Shown piece after piece: positions 1-7,659 of a stretch of DNA of 64,000 nt; positions within the stretch are counted from its first letter, which is position 1, and the number at the start of each line of letters is the position of its first letter. The stretch lies in assembly GCF_030418315.1 (NCBI RefSeq), contig NZ_JAUHPV010000002.1, positions 124,001-188,000 on the forward strand, given 5' to 3'. Source of the DNA: Demequina zhanjiangensis. GTDB lineage: Bacteria > Actinomycetota > Actinomycetes > Actinomycetales > Demequinaceae. The position numbers and the translations under genes were made by a program. Below the pieces are notes generated by a model. It was not told the origin of the DNA. It ran no database searches and saw only the letters and a program-made list of their open reading frames with translations.

Positions 1-94
1 ACTTTGAACCAATCCCGGGGGCGACACGCGAGCGTGTCGCCGGCCGGCTCGGCGTGTCGACCGGGTGTCGCGGGGCGGAATGGTGCGAACTGTC
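1..94. repeat. MITE/REP-like element, copy 1 (left end cut by window)
   Basis: About 97 bp element whose first three bases fall outside the window. The left end ACTTTGAACCAAT matches the terminal repeat of the copy at 4228-4323. The right end at 79-94 reads, in reverse complement, GACAGTTCGCACCATT, one base from the other end of that copy. Inside is a strong hairpin (GCGACACG, loop CGAG, CGTGTCGC). It lies just after the 3' end of the leftward NlpC/P60 gene, so it could also act as a terminator. Confidence 0.65.
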
Positions 95-123
95 GGAGAC
101 AGGCGGCGGGTTGGCCGGGCTAG

Positions 124-179
124 CGGCTACCGCCTGCCGCCTGCCGCCTGCCGCCTGCCGCCTACCGGCTACCGGCTAC
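124..179. repeat. 7-bp tandem repeat (microsatellite)
   Basis: Eight consecutive 7-mers: CGGCTAC, four CGCCTGC, CGCCTAC and two CGGCTAC. The last unit contains the stop codon of the leftward NlpC/P60 gene, so the array is its immediate 3' flank. Changes in copy number would not alter the protein. Confidence 0.85.
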
Positions 180-1690
180 GGGCGTCCCGCGTAGGGCATG
201 ATGTCGCCGACCGCCCAGTTGTTGTAGACGCGGGTGCCTGCGACGTGGCCGGGCGTGGTGGCCTCCATGACCTTGCCGTTACCGATGTAGATGGCCACGT
301 GGTAGATCTGCGAGGCGTTGCGGTTGGTGCCCCAGAAGATGAGGTCGCCGACGCGCAGATCCGAGAACGACACGTGCGTGACCGCCGTGTACTGCATGCG
401 CGAGCTGTGCGGCAGGTAGTGGCCTGCAGATCCCCAGGCCGCCTGCGTGAGGCCGGAGCAGTCGTAGGCGGGTCCGCTGCCGCCGTAGGCGTACGGGGCG
501 CCGACGAGCGTCTGCGCGTACTGCGCCGCGGCGCTCCCCTGGGATGCGGTGGAGCTCCACCCTCCGGACGATCCTGACGAGCCGGAGCTCGAGCCGCCCG
601 ACGAGCCCGACGAGCCACCGGTCGCGGTGTCGTCGGAGCTGCCTGAGGACGAGCCTCCGCTTGAGGACCCACCCGAGGAGGAACCACCGGAGGTCGACCC
701 GCCGGTCGACCCGCCGTCGTCGTTGGACCCGCCCGACGACGATCCACCGGAAGACGAACCACCGGAGGAAGAGCCCCCGCTGGACGAACCACCAGAGGAC
801 GACCCACCAGAAGTCGAGCCGCCGGACGACCCCCCGTTCGCGGCGTCCTGCGCGGCCTTGTCCGCTGCTGCCTTCGCGGCGGCCTCTTCGCGTGCGCGCT
901 CGGCGGCGGCTGCTGCGGCTGCCTCGCGTTCGGCTTGGAGGCCCGCCTGGCGCTGCTGCTCGAGCGCGACGGTGGTGCCGTTGAGCTCGGCGAGGCGGTC
1001 GAGCGCCTCGGCCTGGATCTGCTGGGTCTGCTGGACGGCGTCGTTCGCGTCCTCCTGGGCCTGCTGCGCCTGCTGGAGGGTGGTCCGCGCCTGCTCCTCT
1101 GCGAGGACTGCCTTGTCGGCGGCGTCCTCGGCGTAGCCGCGCATGGTGGTGGCGACGAGCTCGGCGGCCTTGACCTGCTGGAGCACAGCGTCGACCTGGC
1201 CGGAGGCGCGGTCGAGCGATTCGGTGCGGGTGATGACGTCGTCGAATCCGTCGGCGGTCATGACGGCTTCGAGGGAGGCGAGGTCGCCTCCGCTGCGGTA
1301 GTCGGCGAGCGCGACTGCGGCGAGCGCTGACTTGGCGTCCTCGAGGGCGTCGTCGGCGTCGTCGGCGCGGGCGTTGGCGGCGAAGAGGTCCTGCTGTGCC
1401 TGCACGTTGGCGGCCTGGGCGACGTTGTAGTCCTCGCCTGCGGCGAGCGCGGCGATGTTGGCCTGGTCCGCTGCCGACTGGAGCTGCGCGATGGCGGAGT
1501 CGAGCTGGGCGACGGTGGCGGCCTGGTTCTCGGCGGCGGCGCGGGCGGCGGCGATGTCGTCGGCTCCGGGGTAGGCGTCTGCCTGGGGTGCGACGGCGAC
1601 GGCGAGCATGGTGCCTGCGAGGGCGAGCGCGAGCGCGCCGGCGGTGCGCCGTCCGGCGGTGACTGCCCATGCCATGGGGTTCAGTTCCAC
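176..1690 (-). CDS. Secreted NlpC/P60 peptidoglycan hydrolase with coiled coil and Gly/Ser linker
   Basis: Encodes 504 residues. A signal peptide (about 1-40, ending near ADAY) is followed by an Ala/Gln-rich coiled coil (about 45-270), a long GGSSS-type low-complexity linker with Asp patches (about 280-385) and a C-terminal NlpC/P60 domain (about 388-504). The cysteine peptidase residues are visible: Cys411 in YDCSGL and His464 in YHVAIYIG. This is the layout of actinobacterial RipA/RipC-type endopeptidases that cut stem peptides in peptidoglycan, often during division. The GTG at 1690 sits very close to a GAGGAG site; an ATG five codons later is the alternative start. The linker is longer than usual. 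A GTCACAT direct repeat lies upstream. Confidence 0.9.
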   Translation of the reverse strand: MELNPMAWAVTAGRRTAGALALALAGTMLAVAVAPQADAYPGADDIAAARAAAENQAATVAQLDSAIAQLQSAADQANIAALAAGEDYNVAQAANVQAQQDLFAANARADDADDALEDAKSALAAVALADYRSGGDLASLEAVMTADGFDDVITRTESLDRASGQVDAVLQQVKAAELVATTMRGYAEDAADKAVLAEEQARTTLQQAQQAQEDANDAVQQTQQIQAEALDRLAELNGTTVALEQQRQAGLQAEREAAAAAAAERAREEAAAKAAADKAAQDAANGGSSGGSTSGGSSSGGSSSGGSSSGGSSSGGSSSGGSNDDGGSTGGSTSGGSSSGGSSSGGSSSGSSDDTATGGSSGSSGGSSSGSSGSSGGWSSTASQGSAAAQYAQTLVGAPYAYGGSGPAYDCSGLTQAAWGSAGHYLPHSSRMQYTAVTHVSFSDLRVGDLIFWGTNRNASQIYHVAIYIGNGKVMEATTPGHVAGTRVYNNWAVGDIMPYAGRP

Positions 1691-1734
1691 GTTCTCCTCG
1701 CGCGTGTGCGCCTGTGATGTGCGGCGGGGGTGCC

Positions 1735-1812
1735 GCGGGGTCCTCAGGTTAGGTCCGGTTGTTCCGGATCGTCACCCCCTGAGGGGTGTGCGATTCCTCT
1801 CACCGTTATCGG
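1735..1812 (-). promoter_or_regulatory. Structured 5' leader of the NlpC/P60 gene, faintly c-di-AMP-riboswitch-like
   Basis: On the minus strand the leader holds a CCCCT-CA-GGGGG stem followed by GGTGACGATCC, then CCGGAAC and CCTAACCTGAGGA. These resemble, imperfectly, GGGGTGAATCC and the AGCTAACCTCG core of ydaO-type c-di-AMP riboswitches, which are common before actinobacterial NlpC/P60 and rpf genes. The 5' half of that consensus is not clear, so this is only a candidate. A TATGGT -10-like box (1812-1817) lies just before it. Confidence 0.25.
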
Positions 1813-1837
1813 CAACCATAGTGACACGCTTGAGGCT

Positions 1838-1854
1838 GATGTGACAGATGTGAC
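1838..1854 (-). promoter_or_regulatory. Direct repeat GTCACATC x2 (MtrA-like)
   Basis: Reading leftward, two GTCACATC copies are spaced with a 9-bp period, upstream of the putative promoter of the NlpC/P60 gene. Direct GTCACA repeats of this type resemble reported MtrA sites before cell-wall hydrolase genes. The CAP-protein gene has the same 9-bp arrangement at 10826-10840. Confidence 0.4.
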
Positions 1855-1982
1855 CAATCTGACGAGCGACCCGAGACACCCGCGCCGACGCGTCGGCCGC
1901 CGTCGCGCCCCGTGCCGACCTCGGCGCCCCGGCCACCCCACGACAGGCCCGGTCGCACGGCGTTGCCCTAGGCTGAGCGCCT

Positions 1983-3179
1983 ATGGACGACGACGGCATC
2001 GAGACCGACGCGTGGGCGGCCGACGAGGGCCCTGGCCCAGGCGCTCCGATCCCCGCCTCTGCCGCGTGGCGTGAGGGCGATCACCCTGGTAGACGCAAGT
2101 TCTTCCGCTTGGGCGACATGCCGCTCGAGGCGGATCCGAGGGGAACTCTGCCCGACGTCGTCCTGGCGTACGAGACGTGGGGCGAGCTCAACGCGGCGAA
2201 GGACAACGCGATCTACATCGCGCACGCGCTGACGGGCGACAGCCACGTGTTCGGACCTGCGGAGCCGGGCCACCACACTGGCGGCTGGTGGAACGCGATG
2301 GTCGGCCCGGACAAGCCGATCAACCCCGAGAAGCACTTCATCGTGTGCGCGAATGTGGTGGGCGGCTGCCAGGGCAGCACCGGGCCGGCGTCGCCACATC
2401 CGGAGGATGGCAGGCCGTGGGGCTCGCGCTTCCCTTACGTGACGATGCGGGACATGGCGCGCGCGGAGATCGCGCTCATGGACTTCTTGGAGATCGACCG
2501 GTGGCGGCTCATGACAGGCCCGAGCATGGGCGGCATGCGCGCGCTTGAGTGGGTCTCGATGGTGCCGGAGAGAGTCGGCGCGATCTCGCCCGTCGGGTCC
2601 ACCGGCGCGACGACGGCGGACCAGATCGCGTGGTCCACGTCGCAGATCGCGGCGATCCAGGCGGACCCGCGCTTCCGCGGCGGCGACTACTACGACGCGG
2701 CCGACGGGGACGGGCCTCACGTGGGCATCGGCATCGCCCGCATGATCGCGCACACGACGTACAGGTCGGCTGGCGAGCTCAACGACCGCTTCGGCCGCAG
2801 CTACCAGGGCGACGGCGACCCGCTGGGCAAGGGCGGCCTGTTCTCGGTGCAGTCATATCTTCAGCATCACGCGCGCAAGCTGGCCCGACGGTTCGACGCG
2901 AACACGTACGTGACGCTCGCGCAGGCCATCCAGTCGCACGACGTGGGGCGCGAGCGCGGCGGCGTGGAGACGGCGCTGGCCCGGTACGCGAGCCCGGCGC
3001 TCGTCATCGCGATCGACTCGGACCGCCTGTACCCCATGCAGAACTCGCAGCGGCTCGACGCGGCGCTGTCGGGCTCGGACGGCATCAAGGTGGTGCACTC
3101 CCCTGTGGGCCACGACGGCTTCCTGGTGGAGGCGGCGCAGATGATCGCGTTCATGGAGGAGTTCGAGCGCTCGCTGTAG
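1983..3179 (+). CDS. metX: Homoserine O-acetyltransferase, first copy
   Basis: Encodes 398 residues, normal for MetX. It transfers acetyl from acetyl-CoA to homoserine in the cytoplasm, the first committed step of methionine synthesis. It is an alpha/beta hydrolase fold with nucleophile Ser181 in GPSMGGM and the C-terminal acid and base in the SDRLYP and GHDGF motifs; NVVGGCQGSTGP is a family signature. A TAGGCT -10-like box at 1969-1974 ends 8 bp before the ATG, so the mRNA may be nearly leaderless. A closely similar paralogue lies at 12535-13731 next to metY; this copy stands apart, followed by an esterase gene 35 bp later. A different acceptor or acyl specificity cannot be excluded. Confidence 0.93.
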   Translation: MDDDGIETDAWAADEGPGPGAPIPASAAWREGDHPGRRKFFRLGDMPLEADPRGTLPDVVLAYETWGELNAAKDNAIYIAHALTGDSHVFGPAEPGHHTGGWWNAMVGPDKPINPEKHFIVCANVVGGCQGSTGPASPHPEDGRPWGSRFPYVTMRDMARAEIALMDFLEIDRWRLMTGPSMGGMRALEWVSMVPERVGAISPVGSTGATTADQIAWSTSQIAAIQADPRFRGGDYYDAADGDGPHVGIGIARMIAHTTYRSAGELNDRFGRSYQGDGDPLGKGGLFSVQSYLQHHARKLARRFDANTYVTLAQAIQSHDVGRERGGVETALARYASPALVIAIDSDRLYPMQNSQRLDAALSGSDGIKVVHSPVGHDGFLVEAAQMIAFMEEFERSL

Positions 3180-3214
3180 CGAGCGCCGTCGACTCGAGCC
3201 GAGGAGGAGATCCC

Positions 3215-4159
3215 GTGCCGCTGGACCCTGACATCGCCCGCATCCTCGAGTGGGTGAATGCGCAGCGTGCCGCGCAGACGGAGCCGCTGACGGTGGAGAC
3301 GTTGCGTCAGCAGATGGCCGACTGGGGCCGCGGTGCATTCGGGGTGGACCGTGTGGAGGGCATCGAGGCGGAGGACGTGGAGATCCCGACGTCGGGCGCG
3401 AAGATGCACGCACGCATCTACCGTCCTGCTGGGCTTGCGACTCCTTGTCCCACGATCGTGTACGCGCACGGCGGGTCGTGGATCATGGGCAGCGTCGACA
3501 TCTACGACGCTGTCACGCGGCGCATCGCCCGCGAGGTGGGCGCCGTGGTGGTGAGCATCGACTATCGGCTCGCTCCAGAGCACCCGTTCCCGGCCGGCTG
3601 GGAGGACGCACGCGATTCGATCCTGTGGGCGCACGAGCACATCGACTCGCTGGGCGGGGACGACGACGCGGTGGTCATCGCCGGGGACAGCGCGGGCGGC
3701 AACTTCGGCGCCTCACTGGCGGTGTGGGCACGAGACGCCGGCGTGAAGCTCGCCGCACAGCTGCTCATCTACCCGTCGTGCGACCTGTCCCAGCGCTACC
3801 CGTCCATGGACGAGTTCGCGACCGGCTACCTCTTGGAGACTCCCCCGGTCGACTTCCCCGACCGCGCCTACCTGGTGGACCCGGACCTGCGGTGGCATCC
3901 GATCGCGTCGCCGCTGCTGAGCGACAGCCTCGCGGGCCTGGCGCCTGCGGTGATCGTCACCGCGGAGTTCGACCCGATCAAGGATCACGGGACCGTGCTC
4001 GCGGATGCCTACCGGGAGGCGGGCACGCCCGTCGTCCTGAAGGAGTACGCGGGGCTGATCCACGGGTTCGTGTCCGCGGCGTCGTCCCCGGCGGCGATGG
4101 CCGCGATAGACGACTTCTGCGCGGAGCTGGTGACGGTGCTGGGGTCGACGCGGGGCTGA
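3215..4159 (+). CDS. Alpha/beta hydrolase of the hormone-sensitive-lipase (HSL) family
   Basis: Encodes 314 residues, probably a cytoplasmic carboxylesterase. The start is GTG at 3215 because GAGGAGGAG lies 6 bp upstream; the open frame extends further 5' but overlaps metX. HSL hallmarks are present: HGGSW oxyanion motif from His85, nucleophile Ser159 in GDSAGG, Asp253 in EFDPIKD and His283 in HGF. There is no signal peptide. It follows metX by 35 bp and may be co-transcribed, though no link to methionine is evident. The substrate is unknown. Confidence 0.9.
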   Translation: MPLDPDIARILEWVNAQRAAQTEPLTVETLRQQMADWGRGAFGVDRVEGIEAEDVEIPTSGAKMHARIYRPAGLATPCPTIVYAHGGSWIMGSVDIYDAVTRRIAREVGAVVVSIDYRLAPEHPFPAGWEDARDSILWAHEHIDSLGGDDDAVVIAGDSAGGNFGASLAVWARDAGVKLAAQLLIYPSCDLSQRYPSMDEFATGYLLETPPVDFPDRAYLVDPDLRWHPIASPLLSDSLAGLAPAVIVTAEFDPIKDHGTVLADAYREAGTPVVLKEYAGLIHGFVSAASSPAAMAAIDDFCAELVTVLGSTRG

Positions 4160-4227
4160 GCCGCCGCTCGCCCGCACGCCGCTCGCCCGCACGTCCCCAC
4201 CCCGCACCGGCCAGCCTTCCGATCCCG

Positions 4228-4323
4228 GACAGTTCGCACCAATCTCAGCCCGACACGCGGAGCGACACCCCGGAGAGCAGGCGGCTCGCCGGGGTGTCGC
4301 GCGTCGGATTGGTTCAAAGTGTC
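4228..4323. repeat. MITE/REP-like element, copy 2, between convergent genes
   Basis: A 96-bp element with imperfect 16-bp terminal inverted repeats: GACAGTTCGCACCAAT (4228-4243) and, in reverse complement, GACACTTTGAACCAAT (4308-4323). The interior forms a 12-bp stem GCGACACCCCGG/CCGGGGTGTCGC. It sits between the 3' ends of the esterase and aminotransferase genes, in the opposite orientation to copy 1, and may serve as a bidirectional terminator. No transposase is nearby. Confidence 0.7.
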
Positions 4324-4359
4324 GGGGGGCGATCTGGCCCAGCCCGAGCGGCCGCGGCG

Positions 4360-5679
4360 CTACCGCTCCGAGAGCACCTTCTCGATGATCGCGAGCCCGG
4401 TCTCGGCCTCGTCGGCGGTGATGACGCACGGCGGCACCACGTGGATGCGGTTGTCGGCGATGAAGGGCAGCAGGCCGTGGTCCATGAGCGCCTTCTTGAT
4501 GGCGCCCATCTCCGCGGCGGGCAGCGGCTCCTTGGTGGCGGGGTCGGCGACGAGCTCCATGGCCCAGAACACTCCGACGCCGCGGACCTCGCCGATCACG
4601 TCGAGCCGCTCGGCCATGGCCTCGAGGCGTGGGCCGATGACGGTCTCGCCGATCGTCGCGGCGTTCTCCACGATGCCCTCGGACTCCATGGCCTCGATCG
4701 TCGCGACGATGGACGCCATGGCGAGCGGGTGGCCGGAGTAGGTGAGGCCGCCGGGGAACACGCGGTCGTCGAAGGTCTTGGCGATGGGGTCGGAGATCAT
4801 GACTCCGCCCGCCGGCACGTAGCCGGAGTTGACGCCCTTGGCGAAGGTGATGAGGTCGGGCGTGATGCCGAAGTGCTCGTGCGCGAGCCACTTGCCGGTG
4901 CGGCCGAAGCCGGCCATGACCTCGTCGATGATCAGCATGATCCCGTAGCGCGTGGCGATCTCGCGGGCGCCCTGCATGTACTCGGCGGTGGGCATGATGA
5001 CACCGGCGGTGCCGGGGATGGCCTCCAGCAGGATCGCGGCGATGGACGACGGACCCTCGGCGACGACGGTGCGCTCGAGGTGCTCGAGGGCGCGCGCCGA
5101 GTCCTCCTCGGGGGTGGTGGCCCAGAAGTTGGAGCGGTACGGGTAGGGGCCGAAGACGTGCACGTGGCCGGTGGCGTACTCGTTGGGGATGCGGCGCCAG
5201 TCGCCGGTCGCGACGATGGCCGCGCCGGTGTTGCCGTGGTACGAGCGGTAGCGCGAGATGACCTTGTCGCGGCCGGTGTGGAGGCGGGCCATGCGGATGG
5301 CGTTCTCGATCGCGTCGGCTCCGCCGTTGGTGAAGAAGATCTTGTGGAAGCCCTCGGGCGCGTGCTCGAGGATCTTCTGCGCGGCCTTGGCGCGGGCGTC
5401 GTTCGCGTAGGCGGGGCCGATGGTGGCGAGCCTGGCGGCCTGCTCCTGGATGGCGGTGACGACGGCGGGGTGCTGGTAGCCGATGTTGACGTTGACGAGC
5501 TGGCTGGAGAAGTCCAGATACTCCTTGCCGTCGAAGTCCCACACCTTGACGCCGGAGCCGCTGGCGATCGGGAGGGGCGCGAGCGCGCCCTGCGCGGACC
5601 AGGAGTGGAAGACGTGGCCGGTGTCGGCCGCGGTGATGGTCGCGTTGTCGCTGGGCTGGATGAAGGGCGACTGGCTCAT
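4360..5679 (-). CDS. Class III (omega-) aminotransferase, PLP-dependent
   Basis: Encodes 439 residues, the usual length for subgroup III aminotransferases (GABA, beta-alanine or putrescine aminotransferases). It moves an amino group from an omega-amino acid to a keto acid using PLP. The PLP lysine is Lys281 in TFAKGVNSGY; the cofactor Asp lies in LIIDEVMAGFGRTG and the phosphate-binding region is near TNGGADAIENA. It is divergent from a PucR regulator and followed further on by a malonate-semialdehyde dehydrogenase gene, so beta-alanine (giving malonate semialdehyde) or beta-aminoisobutyrate is a likely substrate. This is inferred from context; GABA is the main alternative. Confidence 0.88.
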   Translation of the reverse strand: MSQSPFIQPSDNATITAADTGHVFHSWSAQGALAPLPIASGSGVKVWDFDGKEYLDFSSQLVNVNIGYQHPAVVTAIQEQAARLATIGPAYANDARAKAAQKILEHAPEGFHKIFFTNGGADAIENAIRMARLHTGRDKVISRYRSYHGNTGAAIVATGDWRRIPNEYATGHVHVFGPYPYRSNFWATTPEEDSARALEHLERTVVAEGPSSIAAILLEAIPGTAGVIMPTAEYMQGAREIATRYGIMLIIDEVMAGFGRTGKWLAHEHFGITPDLITFAKGVNSGYVPAGGVMISDPIAKTFDDRVFPGGLTYSGHPLAMASIVATIEAMESEGIVENAATIGETVIGPRLEAMAERLDVIGEVRGVGVFWAMELVADPATKEPLPAAEMGAIKKALMDHGLLPFIADNRIHVVPPCVITADEAETGLAIIEKVLSER

Positions 5680-5838
5680 GGGTCCTCCGGGTCGTGGGCG
5701 GCGCCGGCGGTTGCCGTGCGTCTTCGATCCTGTCGCATCCGGCCGACGGGCCGCGCTGTCGGATTCGACGATTCCAGTATGGTCGCTTCATCAGTTCCGA
5801 CATCCTGGCGGGGTGTCTCGCCCGGAGAGGGGTGTCCG

Positions 5839-7368
5839 ATGCCCACGACGCTGACCACGCTGGTCGAGGACCGTGCGCTCTCCCTGACGACGCTGGTCGA
5901 GGGTGATCCGGCGTTGCACGACGAGCCGCTCGCGTGGGCGCACAGCTCCGACCTGGCGGACCCCACGCCGTGGCTGGCCGAGGGCGGGCTGCTCCTGACG
6001 GACGGCGTGAGCTTCATGGAGCGCGCGACCCCGGCGCAGCTGCACGAGTATGTGGTGCGGCTGCAGCGGGCGCGGGTGATCGCGCTGGGCTTCGCGATCG
6101 GGATCGCGCACGACACGGTGCCGCCGGCGCTGATCGAGGCGTGCGAGAAGGAGGGCCTGCCGCTGCTGCAGGTGCCGCAGGCGACGCCGTTCATGCAGAT
6201 CATCCGGCACGTCTCGGACGCGATCGCGAAGGACGAGCGGGCACGCCTCGAGGCGTCGCTGGATGCACAGCGCGCGGTGGCGCGCGCGGCCCTCCGCCCC
6301 GACGGCCTGCGGGCGATCCTCTCGGAGCTGGAGCTGCGTCTGGGCACGTGGGTCGCGATGTTCGATGCGTCGGGCGAGCGGGTGGACGTGGTGACGCGCC
6401 GGGAGGTGCCGGACCACGCCGTCGGCCCGGTGACTGAGGCGGCGCGCAAGCTGCTGTCGCGCGGGCGGCCCGGCTCGGTGCGGTTGGACGACGCGGGGGT
6501 GACGGCGACGCTGGAGACGATCGGCCGTCGCTCTCCCCTGCGGGGCGTGCTCGCGGTGGGATCGGCGGGTGACCTGGATCTGGCGGGGGCGGATCTGGTG
6601 TCGAGCGTGATCGCGCTGGCCGGCATCGCGCTCGAGCAGAGCCGCACGCTGGACACGGCGCGGCGGCGGCTGAGGTCGGGGATCCTGGAGCTGCTCCTGG
6701 AGGGCGCGTTCGACGTCGCGGACTCGACCGCGCGGGCGCTGTGGGGCGGGCTCCCGAGCGAGCCGCTGGTGGTCACAGTCGCAGCGTCCGACTCCCCAGG
6801 TTGGGGCCTGCTGGAGCAGCTGGAGACGTTCGCGGACCGGCATCACGGACGGATCTTCTTCGCGGAGCGCGACGGCCAGGTGGTGGCGGTGACGGCGCGG
6901 GGCGACGAGATGCTGACGCTGCCGTTCCTGGAGCGCTCGAGCGTGCGGGCCGGGTCGTCGGGGCCGGTGGCGTGGGCCGAGCTGGACCGTGGCATGGACG
7001 AGGCAGCGAGGGCGCTGGCGACCACCACGTCGGGCCGACCGCTCGCAAGGTTCCCGGAGCTGGCGGAGCGCGGCGTGCTCACCTACCTGGCGGAGGCGGG
7101 CGGAGAGGCGGTGGCGCATCGGCTGCTCGCTCCCCTGCTGGAGGATCCTGCGGATCGACAGCTGATCGACGCGGTGGGCGTGTGGCTCGCGCACCTGGGC
7201 CAGTGGGATCCGGCGTCGCGCGCGCTGGGGATCCACCGGCAGACGTTGCGCAGCCGGGTGGCGATCGCCGGCCGACAGCTGGGGCTGGACTTGGAGCGCA
7301 TGGACGACCGGGCGGAGCTGTGGGCGGCGCTGTCGCTGCTGAGGCTGACGCCGTCGGACCAGGGCTGA
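5839..7368 (+). CDS. PucR-family transcriptional regulator
   Basis: Encodes 509 residues. An N-terminal PucR domain (about 1-130) is followed by a GGDEF-like/CdaR middle region (about 150-400) and a C-terminal PucR helix-turn-helix (about 445-505, around ALGIHRQTLRSRV). Such proteins sense metabolites and control purine, GABA or beta-alanine catabolism. The ATG at 5839 has GGAGAGGGG just upstream. It is divergent from the aminotransferase (160 bp between starts) and convergent with the dehydrogenase, so it most likely controls one or both. Confidence 0.88.
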   Translation: MPTTLTTLVEDRALSLTTLVEGDPALHDEPLAWAHSSDLADPTPWLAEGGLLLTDGVSFMERATPAQLHEYVVRLQRARVIALGFAIGIAHDTVPPALIEACEKEGLPLLQVPQATPFMQIIRHVSDAIAKDERARLEASLDAQRAVARAALRPDGLRAILSELELRLGTWVAMFDASGERVDVVTRREVPDHAVGPVTEAARKLLSRGRPGSVRLDDAGVTATLETIGRRSPLRGVLAVGSAGDLDLAGADLVSSVIALAGIALEQSRTLDTARRRLRSGILELLLEGAFDVADSTARALWGGLPSEPLVVTVAASDSPGWGLLEQLETFADRHHGRIFFAERDGQVVAVTARGDEMLTLPFLERSSVRAGSSGPVAWAELDRGMDEAARALATTTSGRPLARFPELAERGVLTYLAEAGGEAVAHRLLAPLLEDPADRQLIDAVGVWLAHLGQWDPASRALGIHRQTLRSRVAIAGRQLGLDLERMDDRAELWAALSLLRLTPSDQG

Positions 7369-7412
7369 GGCGTCGCGGCGGATGAGCCGACGCGACGGCG
7401 GCCCACCCCGAT

Positions 7413-7533
7413 CGGGTCACTGAGCGCCGGTTCTCGGCGCTCGGCGCGCTTTGCGGGTCGGCCAGCGTCGTCCCGCGGCGCTGCGCGACCCCGAACCCGG
7501 CGAAGCGGTCGCAAAGCGACGCTGAGTGACCCG
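7413..7533. repeat. 121-bp imperfect palindromic intergenic element
   Basis: The ends CGGGTCACTGAGCG (7413-7426) and CGCTGAGTGACCCG (7520-7533) are inverted repeats with one mismatch. A second inner pair, CGCTTTGCG and CGCAAAGCG, is nested inside. It lies between the convergent pucR-type and dehydrogenase genes. Its sequence differs from the elements at 1-94 and 4228-4323, so it is a second type of REP/MITE-like element. Confidence 0.55.
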
Positions 7534-7585
7534 CGACGACGGCGCGGGGCAGCACCGCGACCACCAGGCACCCGGACAGCACAAC

Positions 7586-7620
7586 GCCCGCCGACCGGTG
7601 CTGAGGCACGGCCGGCGGGC
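7586..7620 (-). terminator. Hairpin terminator after the semialdehyde dehydrogenase gene
   Basis: GCCCGCCG and CGGCGGGC form an 8-bp GC stem 40 bp past the stop of the leftward gene. On the minus strand it is followed by GTTGTGCTGT, only weakly U-rich. Confidence 0.5.
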
Positions 7621-7659
7621 GCTTGCTCCCCGTGGCGTCCGAAAGGGAGGGGACGCGGG

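Noticed and set aside
3250-7368. A 1372-codon open frame on the plus strand
   Set aside because: It is a chance run through the antisense of the aminotransferase; only its 3' part from the ATG at 5839 encodes a recognisable protein (PucR).
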